NCBI GenBank assembly: GCA_964017235.1
Contig: OZ024938.1
Coordinates: 9,787,454 to 9,851,453 of the forward strand
DNA length: 64,000 nt
Origin: Sabellastarte sp. h YS-2021
Taxonomy: Eukaryota > Annelida > Polychaeta > Sabellida > Sabellidae
Reading direction: 5' to 3'
In this document: positions 11,726-20,985 of the stretch, piece by piece
Numbering within the stretch: position 1 is the first letter of the stretch
How the letters are laid out: each line of letters begins with the position of its first letter
The notes under the pieces: model-generated
Told to the model about the DNA's origin: nothing
What the model saw: only the letters and a program-made list of their open reading frames with translations
Database searches by the model: none
Program-made: the position numbers and the translations under genes

Positions 11726-12136
11726 ATGAGAATATATTTTAGAAAAGACTTTGCAAAATGCATGTGCTACGAATGTTATTATGAAATCAATGTTCTGAAG
11801 TGGAACGATTTGAAAATATATCAAGAAAAGGGCTTGACTATTATTGAAAATAAAACACTGATTACTCCTGCTTTGGTATCTCAGGTCATAGAAATATATC
11901 ACGAACTGTTCAAGTATCATTATAAAATGGCACCCCAAACTCTGAAAGAATTATCCGCACGAGAGATATACATGAATGGGACATTAAACACGGATTTATT
12001 GCCTTATGAATTAAAACAATACTGTAGTAACATTCTAGACTCGGATCTACCAGTGTGGTATCCCGAGTGGACTGTACCATCGGTATTGATAATTGATATT
12101 TTTCTGACTGACAAAAGAAGAGCAAAAGCAAAATAA
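11726..12136 (+). CDS. Polinton arm ORF1, unknown protein (136 aa), intact copy
   Basis: The frame is open far upstream (from 11,234), but that part is AT/repeat sequence. The ATG at 11,726 directly follows a polypyrimidine/AG acceptor and is chosen as the start. The protein is 136 aa, basic at both ends (MRIYFRKDF start, DKRRAKAK end). It has two close cysteines at residues 12 and 14 (KCMCYEC, a third at 17) and an amphipathic middle (VSQVIEIYHELFKYHYK). No family is recognised. The right-arm copy (25,118-25,828) encodes the same protein up to a premature stop, and a third, degraded copy lies at about 23,160-23,340. Its place before the BIR gene in both arms suggests an accessory role. Function unknown. 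Confidence 0.6.
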   Translation: MRIYFRKDFAKCMCYECYYEINVLKWNDLKIYQEKGLTIIENKTLITPALVSQVIEIYHELFKYHYKMAPQTLKELSAREIYMNGTLNTDLLPYELKQYCSNILDSDLPVWYPEWTVPSVLIIDIFLTDKRRAKAK

Positions 12137-12220
12137 ATACCATGTAACCGCATCAAACTGAAGGGGGAAATGGGGGGGCTGTATTGATTCCACACAAGCT
12201 TTTTTGTAAGAATAGCTCTG

Positions 12221-12254
12221 TTCTCTCTCTCTCTTTCTCTCTCTCTCTCTTCAG
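12221..12254 (+). promoter_or_regulatory. CT-repeat polypyrimidine tract and AG acceptor before the BIR gene
   Basis: A CT dinucleotide tract ends in TTCAG, 38 bp before the BIR ATG. The right arm keeps it as a GA tract (24,978-25,013 on plus). It doubles as a microsatellite, so conservation may reflect TIR copying rather than selection. Confidence 0.45.
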
Positions 12255-12291
12255 AGTGGTTCATTCAAAGTTTCTATATTCACTAAACAAA

Positions 12292-12741
12292 ATGGATTCC
12301 ACGGATCGTACTCAAGACATTTGTGGCAATTTTGCTTGGGAAAGTATATCGGAGAGGAAGAAAACTGGTTTTTCGGATGGGACTCCATCAGTTGGTACCA
12401 ACAAGCCATGCATAAAAGGTTTTGTATTTAGTTACAAAGACTACCGCTGGTACGACAATAGGTTTAGAAGTTTTCGCGATTGGCCCAAGTGTCATCTAAT
12501 GAAAGCAGAGACGCTTGCTGGGGCGGGATTTCATTACACCGGCAAGGGGGATAAAGTAGAATGTGACTGGTGCAAGCTTGTACTTGGTCAGTGGGAGACG
12601 TTTGACAACGCATTTGAACGACACCAGAAATATTCTGGGAAAGACTGCGATTTTTTGAGGCAATACTTTCCTTCAAAAAGTCTTAGATTCATCAAGTACG
12701 AGTTGGAAGCTCTAGGCGACTGTTTCAAACCTACACCGTGA
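12292..12741 (+). CDS. BIR-domain (IAP-like) protein, left-arm copy (149 aa)
   Basis: Single baculovirus-IAP-repeat protein without RING. The BIR spans about residues 57-121. It opens RFRSFRDWP, continues LAGAGFHYTGKGDKVECDWC, and has the zinc ligands C91, C94, H111 and C119. Spacing is C-x2-C-x16-H-x7-C; the usual last gap is six, so one residue is added. Family knowledge: BIRs bind zinc and dock on caspases or IAP-binding motifs, and small viral/transposon IAPs can damp apoptosis; that role here is inference. The protein is near-identical to the right-arm copy (24,487-24,936), with about ten substitutions and no breaks in either. Its stop TGA overlaps the ATG of ORF2 (TGATG). The start follows a polypyrimidine/AG tract. 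Confidence 0.85.
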   Translation: MDSTDRTQDICGNFAWESISERKKTGFSDGTPSVGTNKPCIKGFVFSYKDYRWYDNRFRSFRDWPKCHLMKAETLAGAGFHYTGKGDKVECDWCKLVLGQWETFDNAFERHQKYSGKDCDFLRQYFPSKSLRFIKYELEALGDCFKPTP

Positions 12742-12944
12742 TGTCTATTAGTGGAATGGAATACCAAATTGACCCAGAAGACAACAAAAAGGTGCAAGTA
12801 CAAACTGTAGATAATGAATTAGTTCTGATTATATCGCAAGGGGACTGCGAAATATTTATGGAAGCAGAGATGTATGATGAGCTGAAAAAGCATCTAGACG
12901 ACTTGTCTTTGGCTTTGGTGAGAATCTGCTTGATGACAGCTTGA
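12741..12944 (+). pseudogene. Arm ORF2, truncated left copy
   Basis: It starts at the ATG overlapping the BIR stop (12,741). It matches the right-arm ORF2 for about 63 residues (through LSLALVRI) and then runs into unrelated sequence and stops after CLMTA. The C-terminal part with the KRGISL motif seen in the right arm is missing, so the left copy is broken by a deletion or an insertion boundary at about 12,931. Confidence 0.7.
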
Positions 12945-12947
12945 CCA

Positions 12948-13600
12948 ACAACTCTGTTACCTGGCATGGCTGATAAAATAGAGCCTCTAAAAGCCTCTAT
13001 GTGTGTAAGGCTAAGCATTTATATGCAGATGCAGTATTCAAAGCTTCGAAATCTAAACCTTATCTACAACTGCCATAGTTAATACATATAGAATTTTGTT
13101 TTTGTTGGGGGTGGGTAAAATATTGCAGCATGAACAATACCAATAAACAGATGTGCAAACAACAAGCAGACAGAGAGGTATTAACATACACATATATCTC
13201 AGACTGAAATTTTAGAACTAGTTGTTTATTTTGAAATTAAGGTGTTTTACACAAGCTCACCATCAAATAGTGGAAGGCGATAGTGTTACCACTCTGCTCC
13301 AAAACCTCTAATAGAGCAGGAGTTATAAAACTCAGCAAACAGGAGCCTCTAATATGTTGCGAGTGTGCACGTGTGTGTGTGTGTGTGTGTGTGTGATGCT
13401 CAACTTCACAGCTTAGCCTCAAAGAACCTCTGTGTAAGGCTAAACCTTAAATTTGAGCCTCTATAGCCTTTAACAGACCATGACGTATAAAACTGAGCCT
13501 ATAAAAGCCTCTAAGGCTGAGCCTTAATTCTGAGGCTCTATAGCCTATTATAGACCATGGCTTATAAAACCGAGCCTCAAGAAACATGTGTTAATGCCTC
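12948..13600. repeat. GAGGCT/AGCCTC minisatellite, left arm, with GT microsatellite
   Basis: Units of about 100 bp with AGCCTCTAAAAGCCTCTA, TTATAAAACTGAGCCT and CTATAGCC motifs. A (GT)n tract sits at 13,372-13,395. The reverse complement occurs at 20,986-21,990, but the two sub-blocks are in swapped order, so the arms were rearranged within this array. Confidence 0.7.
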
Positions 13601-13675
13601 AAGTCTTCTATATGAAATGAGACATTGTTGCCTGTATTGCATGATTGTTAAAGTATCATCCAAACAGTGCACATC

Positions 13676-15328
13676 ATGACTACACCAAAGACATTTAAGT
13701 GCTTTTCTTGTGACAAGAGTTACGGTTGGAAATGTGATCTTAAACGACACCAAATGTTGAAGCACAAAGATAGCCACATTATGCAGACACCAATGGATAA
13801 CAGCACCATTGAACTGACTGAGGATGGAGACTATGCATTTCAGCACCCATTCACTATGACAATCAGTGGCCCAACGGGTTCGGGGAAGACATTTTTTATC
13901 AGGAAAGTGCTGGAAAATTATAAAATCAATCCAGTTCCGCAGAGAATAATTTACCTGTATAAACGTTGGCAACCTCTGTACGATACGCTGAAGATGAATG
14001 TAAAACCAAAAATAGAATTCATCAGAGGCATTCCAGATGATTTAGATGCCGACAGTTTCTTCCATACAGACAACAATAACGTTATTGTATTAGATGATAT
14101 GATGGATATTACCGGAAATAACAAGGCAGTGTCAGATTTATTCACAGAAGGTTCTCATCATCGAAATTTAAGTGTCATTAATTTGACTCAGTCACTTTTT
14201 CCTAAGGGCAAAAATAGTGTAACACAGCGCACGAACACACAATATTTAGTAATATTTAAATCACCAATGTCTCAGGACCAAATAACACAGCTTGGCAGGT
14301 TTATGTTTCCCAGCAAACTGGATACATTTTTGTCAGTGTACAGAAAAGCTACATTACCAGCATTTGGATATTTGATTATTGATGGAAAAGTAAACACACC
14401 AATGAGCCAGAGATTAGTTACAAATATTTTCACTCCACCAGTCGATAAACAGAATGGATCTGGAGTTTCTGTGCAAAGTCAAAACTTTATCGATAAACAA
14501 AAGCAGGCACCCCCATCAAAAATGGTACATCCCAATCAAAGTCTACCACCCCCACCGGGTATCCCAAATACAGAGCAAGTGGGTAGGGGTATAAATGCTG
14601 TCACACCGATTGATTCATTCACTGAAGTAGAAGATTCGGAAAGTGACATGGATGTTTCAAACACCATACCGTGCAGATACTGTGGTATATTATTCGATGA
14701 CTGGGATAACTTACAAAAACATTTAATGTATGGGTGTGTATATCATAAAAAGGGGAATGAAGAGGTCCCTCCAAAGCAACCACAGAATACAAAACAGAAA
14801 CTAGAGGATGCTTTTGATGAGGATCTAGAGAACGACCTTGTCTTTACCAAACTGTTTGAAGATGCTAAGGAAATGCATAGGGAGGAATGGGAGAAAATTT
14901 GTGATCAGTATATCGCTGATGGCACACCAGAAAAAGAATCTGCAGGAAAAGCTCATGCTGATATGCTGGAAAAGTATAAACAGGACTTTTTCAATCAGTA
15001 CAAGCAGCTTTTAGAGTCCATGTTCAACCTTCAGAAGAATGGCGTCCATAATTTGATCTTGGAAGAAATTAAAGAACTTGTTGGCAAGCACCGTAATGTA
15101 GAAAAGATTATACGATGGGTTTTGGCCAAAAATAAATTTATGTTTGAAGATTTGTTTTCCCAAAAGGATGATGATGATTCAGAGGACTCTGATACAACTG
15201 ATACACAATCAGAAAGCAACGAGGCCAAGAGTGATGCCAGTGATTTGGAATCAGAAGACAACGCCAGTGGTACTGACCAAGATGCTAATAATAACACAAG
15301 CCAAAGTGATGAAGAGTTTTCATTTTAA
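13676..15328 (+). CDS. Polinton/adintovirus-type packaging ATPase with two zinc fingers (550 aa)
   Basis: The first ATG is at 13,676; the open frame begins nine bases earlier with GTG. From that ATG: a C2H2 finger at residues 9-30 (C9, C12, H25, H30); Walker A GPTGSGKT at 65-72; Walker B VIVLDD at about 137-141; a following SHHRNLSV and LTQSLF stretch (about 160-175) typical of viral FtsK/HerA (A32-like) packaging ATPases; a proline-rich linker; a second finger-like C333-x2-C336...H349 with C354 or H357; then a charged helical part and an acidic Ser/Asp-rich tail (about 495-548). Family role: pumps the genome into capsids. At 550 aa it is roughly twice the length of a bare ATPase core because of the fingers and tail. 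No frameshift or stop, so it has been kept or is recent. No polymerase, integrase or capsid neighbours were seen. Confidence 0.75.
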   Translation: MTTPKTFKCFSCDKSYGWKCDLKRHQMLKHKDSHIMQTPMDNSTIELTEDGDYAFQHPFTMTISGPTGSGKTFFIRKVLENYKINPVPQRIIYLYKRWQPLYDTLKMNVKPKIEFIRGIPDDLDADSFFHTDNNNVIVLDDMMDITGNNKAVSDLFTEGSHHRNLSVINLTQSLFPKGKNSVTQRTNTQYLVIFKSPMSQDQITQLGRFMFPSKLDTFLSVYRKATLPAFGYLIIDGKVNTPMSQRLVTNIFTPPVDKQNGSGVSVQSQNFIDKQKQAPPSKMVHPNQSLPPPPGIPNTEQVGRGINAVTPIDSFTEVEDSESDMDVSNTIPCRYCGILFDDWDNLQKHLMYGCVYHKKGNEEVPPKQPQNTKQKLEDAFDEDLENDLVFTKLFEDAKEMHREEWEKICDQYIADGTPEKESAGKAHADMLEKYKQDFFNQYKQLLESMFNLQKNGVHNLILEEIKELVGKHRNVEKIIRWVLAKNKFMFEDLFSQKDDDDSEDSDTTDTQSESNEAKSDASDLESEDNASGTDQDANNNTSQSDEEFSF

Positions 15329-15420
15329 GATATAAGGACAAAAGTAAAGAAATAGTGCATGTGTGTAATTGTTTTAATGCATACTCCAGAATAATGCTAT
15401 TGAAAACTTGTCACTACTTG

Positions 15421-18400
15421 AATTTTTTTATTTTATTTTATTTTCATTTATTATAGTGACATGTAACAATCACATTTAAACACAAAACAGGAATAATAAA
15501 AAGAATATTACCCAGCCCTCTGATGGGCTTATAAGTCACTATTACAATCTAATATACTGTTATATATAGTGTGGAAAGTGGACTATACCTCTTAAAATTA
15601 TAAAAGGAGCCTGCTTTTTCGTTTAAACCAGTTTTTTTCGACATATTGACCAACAATTTTATTGTCAAATAACATGATACGTATAAATTGTTCATTTAAG
15701 GAGTAATTTCGAAAATCCGGGCAGCACAATATGATTTTTTCAAACAGGGCTTCACGTTCTTCTACAAAAAATTTACAAACACAAATAAAATGAATTTCAT
15801 CTTCAATAACATTTTCATCACATAACCTACAGAGTCTATTAGCTAAAGGTATCCTATAATATCTATCTGTTTCAACGGCTAAAGGTAAAATTCCAAGTCG
15901 TAATTGTGCAAGTAAGGAGCGCTGTGTTCTTGTTATGTTTGCTTTCAAATAGGATGCTGTTACAATGTCAGATTTAAATTTCACATAGTATCTTAATTTT
16001 GGCAATGTTGGTATTTTATTAGCCCATTCTTCTTGCATAAGACAGAGTAGTTTCTCTTGAACGTATTTAAGGTCAAATGTTTCACCCTTAATTAAAACAT
16101 CTTCCATCTGGAGTTTTTCAGCAATAAATAAAATTTTGCCTGACCAGTTGGCACTTTTAATATGTGTGAAATCGTACTCAAAAATTTTTCTCGTCAACCG
16201 ACAAGAATCCATTTTCATTAATCTGTTCCAATATCTTAACATACATAAGAGGAAGTGAAATTTAATGTTAAGCCATCCCATTTCAGAGTGGAGACCTAGT
16301 ATTGGAGTAAATCTATGTACTCCCAAGTAATAGCGCACCGCTCTGTCCTGAATACGTTGACCAAGCCTTTCATTGTTAAAACCCCAGATCGAGGCCCCAT
16401 AATCTAGGATAGGACGAACACAGCTTGTGAATATCTTGGTAAAACTTTCAAAATTAACTTTACTGAATGTGAATTGTTGAAGCTTAGAAATTATCGAGGA
16501 CAGCGCTCTTCCGGCAGACTCACTTAAGCTTTCAGCACAATTTTTAAATGTCAGATGCTGATCAAACAGAACGCCAAGGTACTTATAACATGCAACTTTT
16601 TCAATTTCATTTTCTCCTATCTTGAATTTATATTTTGTTTCGTTTTTCCGTATTTTCCTAAAATGGATGACTTTTGTCTTACTAATGTTTACTTTCATTT
16701 GCCACTTGGAGCACCACATGTCAACCAATTTGAGCATCTTTTGGAGGTTTTTCTCATTTTCACTAATAAGGACAATGTCATCAGCATATAGCAAAATTGA
16801 TAATCTTGAATTGTCAAATTCAACCCCTAAGTTTTGTGCATTGATTTCAAGGGCTAAATCATTAACGTATAGAGCAAATAAGGTTGGAGATAAGTTGTCC
16901 CCTTGTCTGACACCTGATTCTGTTATGAACCAGTCTGTTAGAACATCATTAACTAACACTGCTGACAGTGTGTTGGAATAAACTGCTTTTATAGCATAAT
17001 AAATATTTCCAGTGATGTTATTATGCAAGAGTTTGTAGTAAAGAAAGTCTCTATTGATACAGTCAAACGCTTTGTTCATATCGATGAATGCTGCAAAGGT
17101 TTGCTTTTTTTCTAACATTCTGTTATTTATCACTGATGACAATGAGAAGATGTGATCCTCACAGGACCGGTTTTTCCGAAATCCATTTTGCTCATCAACA
17201 ATTATATTTTTAGATTCTAGGAATTCATTTAATCTTGTGTTTAATATATTTGAGTATAATTTGCCAATACATGATAACAAACTAATACCCCTGTAATTAA
17301 CAGGCATATGCGGGTCTTTATCACTACTTTTTGGGATAGGCTTAATTATTGCTTTTGCCCATAGGTTAGGCACAACATGATTTATGAAACAGACATTAAA
17401 CAATTTGTATAAAATTCTTTTGAAATTATCATTTTTAATTAATTCATTTGGTATTTTATCGACACCTGTTGCCTTTTTACACTTACATTTTGCTAGTGAT
17501 AGACTAATTTCAACCATTGATATTTCAGTGTTCAGTTTTTCATTTTCAGAATTTAGGCAATTCTCCAAAGTTTCTTTTTGCCTTTTTATCTCTGTTTCAA
17601 AATCAATTTGGGTTGTAGTTTTTTCAAGTGTTGGATTATACAAATTCTGAAAGTCGTGCTTCCATTTGTGTCTAACATAATCTGGATCAGAGGTAAGCAC
17701 ACCATCTTTATAAACTTTATTTGGTAGTTTATTTTGTTTTGGCCCAAGACTTTTCAATTTAGCCCAGAATTCCTTAGGGTTATTTGTGCTTATATCCTCA
17801 AACTTTTTAAGGAACGAATAGTTATAATTTCTTTCAGACTTTTTCAACATTTTGTCGAAATTTCTTTGATTAGTTAGAAAGTCATTTCTGAGAAGTATTT
17901 TAGTGTGCCTGTGCCCCTTAAACTTTCTATACAGTTTCTCGGATTTAACCATATTTTTCCAAGCTAAAGCCAATTCATAAGACCAGTAAGGTTTTGAGTG
18001 CTTAAATTTTTTCCTATGTTTCTTGGATACCTCTTTAAAATTGACAAATTTATCCATCTCTTGTACACTTATACTAACTAAATCATCATAAAGATTGTCC
18101 AGTTCATTTTTCACCTTTAAGCTATTTTCAAGTTGAGATATGATTCTTTCAATGGATATTTGCCATTCACTATTGTTCATAAAACCAGATTTGACATCAC
18201 TAAAATCATACAATTTCTTGTTATTTACGGACTGATTCATTTGCTTTTGAGCAGCAAGAGGGATTTTTAGAACGTTTGCTGGAAAAGTAAATTTTGTAAC
18301 AATAATGCTATGGTCAGGTGCTTTGCTTGTGCTTGAAAGCAGCTTTTCACATTCAAGTTTATCAATTACATCTGTAACAGCTAATACACAACAACTATTA

Positions 18401-18780
18401 CATAAATCCAAACACCTTTGAGGAATAACTACATAGTCAACAACAGACTTACCCCTGGATGACATAAATGTAAAATCATCTAGGTTAGGTGTTACACGGC
18501 CATTACACACACAAAATTTAACATCTTTCAAAAAATCAAGAAAGATATCACAGTATGAATTTACCTCATTTTCTAAGGGAATACGTAAAGGGATACTGTC
18601 AATGTAATTTATAAAATCTTGAATACAGCAGCTAAAAAGATTTTGTTATAGCAACTACTACATGGGACATATCACTGACACTTTGTAATAGATCTTTATC
18701 TATCGTTTTATATAAAACATGTATTTTTTCAATGTAGTAGCAAATGTAAGTAGAATAAAAGCCGCCATTATTTATTCAAT
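15421..18780 (-). mobile_element. Non-LTR retrotransposon (LINE), 5-prime truncated, inserted in the Polinton
   Basis: On the minus strand: remnant of endonuclease, long RT ORF, and a 3-prime UTR ending in repeated AATAAAATAAAATAAAA-type sequence at 15,421-15,445. The 5-prime end is not certain. An in-frame TAA near 18,645, and coding-like sequence in another frame up to about 18,770, suggest a frameshift in the endonuclease region followed by truncation. It lies antisense to the ATPase gene, 93 bp past its stop. A shorter copy of the same 3-prime end is at 38,290-38,395. Confidence 0.8.
15598..18531 (-). CDS. LINE ORF2: end of endonuclease plus reverse transcriptase (977 aa)
   Basis: Residues 1-80 are the C-terminal part of an APE-type endonuclease (SSRGKSVVDYVVIP at about 24-37, APDHSII at 71-77). 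The reverse transcriptase covers about 390-660: AFIDMNKAFD (481-490) supplies the first catalytic aspartate, D484; SGVRQGDNLSPTLFALYVND (539-558) follows; YADD is at 582-585. A conserved C-terminal region follows with a zinc knuckle C901-x2-C904...H914-x2-C917. The role is target-primed reverse transcription. The whole 977-aa frame is uninterrupted, implying recent insertion, although the start of the endonuclease is lost. The clade (Jockey/I/CR1-like) cannot be fixed by eye. The listed ATG is only the first in the open frame; the frame continues upstream to a stop near 18,645. Confidence 0.9.
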   Translation of the reverse strand: MKDVKFCVCNGRVTPNLDDFTFMSSRGKSVVDYVVIPQRCLDLCNSCCVLAVTDVIDKLECEKLLSSTSKAPDHSIIVTKFTFPANVLKIPLAAQKQMNQSVNNKKLYDFSDVKSGFMNNSEWQISIERIISQLENSLKVKNELDNLYDDLVSISVQEMDKFVNFKEVSKKHRKKFKHSKPYWSYELALAWKNMVKSEKLYRKFKGHRHTKILLRNDFLTNQRNFDKMLKKSERNYNYSFLKKFEDISTNNPKEFWAKLKSLGPKQNKLPNKVYKDGVLTSDPDYVRHKWKHDFQNLYNPTLEKTTTQIDFETEIKRQKETLENCLNSENEKLNTEISMVEISLSLAKCKCKKATGVDKIPNELIKNDNFKRILYKLFNVCFINHVVPNLWAKAIIKPIPKSSDKDPHMPVNYRGISLLSCIGKLYSNILNTRLNEFLESKNIIVDEQNGFRKNRSCEDHIFSLSSVINNRMLEKKQTFAAFIDMNKAFDCINRDFLYYKLLHNNITGNIYYAIKAVYSNTLSAVLVNDVLTDWFITESGVRQGDNLSPTLFALYVNDLALEINAQNLGVEFDNSRLSILLYADDIVLISENEKNLQKMLKLVDMWCSKWQMKVNISKTKVIHFRKIRKNETKYKFKIGENEIEKVACYKYLGVLFDQHLTFKNCAESLSESAGRALSSIISKLQQFTFSKVNFESFTKIFTSCVRPILDYGASIWGFNNERLGQRIQDRAVRYYLGVHRFTPILGLHSEMGWLNIKFHFLLCMLRYWNRLMKMDSCRLTRKIFEYDFTHIKSANWSGKILFIAEKLQMEDVLIKGETFDLKYVQEKLLCLMQEEWANKIPTLPKLRYYVKFKSDIVTASYLKANITRTQRSLLAQLRLGILPLAVETDRYYRIPLANRLCRLCDENVIEDEIHFICVCKFFVEEREALFEKIILCCPDFRNYSLNEQFIRIMLFDNKIVGQYVEKNWFKRKSRLLL

Positions 18781-20240
18781 GTAATATTCCTATCGCTTAT
18801 ATTGGGCATAATGCTTACATTAATTCAAAGATATTATATAATTGATGTTTATGAAATACATCGCAAAATATTATTTAATGTAAAATCTGTAAAATGTTAT
18901 TTATGGAAAACTTCTTTATGTAAATATTTTGCACACTTGTGAAGCTTTAGAATGCATGCTGTCAGCCAATAAAAAAGCTTGTATCTTATTTTGCTATTTT
19001 GCCACCAATCATTGTTCACTTTTACTTTTCGATGTTGCTGAATGCTAAAGATACCCATTATTTGGCACTGCGGAGCACTTTTTAATCTAAATCTTCTCTA
19101 ATGTGGACTTTTGTATGGCTTAATCTCCATCAAAAGACAGACACTGAGGTGCAACTGATCATATATCAAATTCAGTGATTGTGAGTTCATTATCATAACC
19201 GGGTCATACCACAGAGGATGCAGGGTTACCTTAGTAAAAACAATGACCATGACCAACATAGTTTCAGGCTCTTCAGCAGCCACTTTGCATCATTTGGCAA
19301 ATCAATGTGAACACTTAGTACCAATCACAACTCAAAATGCTCTGATTGATGTCTAAAACTACTGATACTGGTTTGTTTGTCCGCTTGACTCTAATCTTCA
19401 TTTGGATTTTCCTCTGGACACTTTTAGTTTCTTTCCACAATAGGTGTAAGATCTTGATTTAAGAGATGTAGAACTGGGACCATAGCCAGTCATTCTTACT
19501 TGTAGACATTTTGGCACCTTGATATGATATTGGTATTATCCAATAAAATGTCTGACAGGACACACACACATAGATACATGGATTTCAGCTGGAAACAGGA
19601 TTCAGATGCTAGAATTCATGGGATAAACATCTATTTTCAGAAAGTGATAACACCATGTCAGTGGTAGAAAACTTACACCCCACTTAAAGCTCCCCCATTT
19701 GCCATACTACCACCTCAACAATATCTCAACAACTTTGGTCAATGGATGTATAATGGACCGAGAAGGTTAGAGGCCAAACTGGTTGTCTCTGGGAGATATT
19801 AAAAAGATGTCTTGCGTTCTTGAGGCATGTGCACTGAGAGTGCTTTTCTAATTGCACAAACTACAAAAATGCTAGGTACTGAAGCTAGATCTGGAAATTT
19901 GTGTTTAAACCTATTTCAAGTATATTTGATGTGTATCAGTGTCTGTGTGATTATAGCGATAAGGTAATGTAAGACAACATTTGAGCAAAATGTAATAGTT
20001 GGGCATTCAATTAAACTGTTATTGCATAAATAAAGCTAATTTTAAGAAAGTATGTGTGCTTTTAACTCTGCGTTAATTTGTTTCCTAGCATTATAATTGA
20101 AAGAATTGTTCATAGCATTCAAATGTTTTATCACATTGGCTTTGTTAAAAACTTTTAAATATATTCTATATAACAACAACCACTTCCTACATAATAATGT
20201 ATCTTAAATAGCAAGGTTAAATCCCCAACACTTCAAGGCA
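18781..20240. other. Polinton interior without recognised genes
   Basis: AT-rich. No polymerase, integrase, protease or capsid motifs were seen in any frame. It could be degraded Polinton interior or older inserted DNA. Confidence 0.45.
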
Positions 20241-20245
20241 GCCTT

Positions 20246-20430
20246 AGGGGTGTCGGTGGTGTAGCAGTTATTTGTGCCGCCCTTCAACCTGTAAGGTTGC
20301 TGGTTTGAATCTCAGCCCGGGCACTTCATGTTGGCAAATTTGGTACTTACTTTCCGATACCCGGTGGTTTACAATATGACCCTGGCTGTTTAACCTGATG
20401 TAAAACAAAGAAAAAAATCTTAATCTAATT
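20246..20430 (+). repeat. tRNA-derived SINE, type 2
   Basis: A box-like GGTGGTGTAGCAGTTA and B box-like GGTTTGAATCTC are spaced as in a tRNA head. A tail with TATGACCCTGGCTGTTTAAC and an A-rich end follows. No clean target duplication. Confidence 0.65.
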
Positions 20431-20640
20431 AAGCGGACTCATCATGCTTTTTTTTTTTTTTTGCAAAATTGCAATTTAAAATTGTGCATCTTCAGATTTC
20501 TTAATGTGGATATTAAGTGTGCTTATTTTATTTCACATGGATGAATATTGGGAGTATATGCCTTTTTCAAGTTCTGTTTCTGTCTTTCACATTAGTAATT
20601 ACAGTAGAACCTCTATTATCCAACCCTCTTGGGAGTAACA

Positions 20641-20880
20641 GGGGCCATGGTGGCAGACTGGTAACACTCTTGCCTTCCACCTCTGAGATCGGGGTTCGGT
20701 TCTTAGCATGACCTCAAGTGGGAAAGCTGGTAGTCGCTTGCCATTGATCGGCAGTTTACAGTACAGAACCTTAACCAACTGTATTTACTGGTTTCCTCTG
20801 CCCTCCCAACTACCTGTCATGATATGACCTGTGCAGTGTTGGAAGTGACGTAAAACCCCACATATGTAAATAAAATAAAT
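20641..20880 (+). repeat. tRNA-derived SINE, type 1, with 14-bp TSD
   Basis: The head has A box TGGCAGACTGGTAACAC and B box GGGGTTCGGTTC. The tail contains GACGTAAAACCCCACA and AATAAAATAAAT. The flanks CTTGGGAGTAACAG at 20,628-20,641 and 20,881-20,894 are identical. It landed in a remnant of a MITE whose end reads ACAGTAGAACCTCTATTATC (20,601-20,620), the family found whole at 52,403-52,582. Confidence 0.85.
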
Positions 20881-20913
20881 CTTGGGAGTAACAGTGTAAC
20901 AATGTGTCAGCCA

Positions 20914-20985
20914 AAGTTGGGGTTTTACGTCCCGTTCAACAGCCAGGGTCATATTGGGACAGGTCCTCAGAAAGATAACAAGTTC
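20914..20985 (-). repeat. SINE 3-prime end fragment
   Basis: The minus strand reads CTGAGGACCTGTCCCAATAT and then GGACGTAAAACCCCAAC, the shared 3-prime tail of the SINEs in this window. A similar fragment is at 32,185-32,262. Confidence 0.6.

Larger units (their letters stand above)
10874..12931 (+). repeat. Left terminal inverted repeat (gene-bearing arm)
   Basis: Homologous in inverted orientation to about 24,305-26,519 over ORF1, BIR and the first half of ORF2. Near the tip are tandem units of about 58 bp containing ATATAAAGAGATATAAGTGG and GGCAGGTGTTTATTGAGTGG. Homology breaks inside ORF2 at about 12,931; minisatellite sequence follows. Confidence 0.85.

Noticed and set aside
11521-11938. 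Antisense frames opposite ORF1
   Set aside because: Shadows of ORF1 and the poly-T tract.
13577-13972. 131-aa minus-strand frame over the ATPase start
   Set aside because: Antisense shadow; no domain, and the ATPase motifs are clear on the other strand.
16555-17650. Plus-strand frames inside the LINE
   Set aside because: Antisense shadows of the reverse transcriptase.
20246-20330. Functional tRNA gene
   Set aside because: Only the A and B boxes fit; the acceptor stem is not closed and a SINE tail follows.
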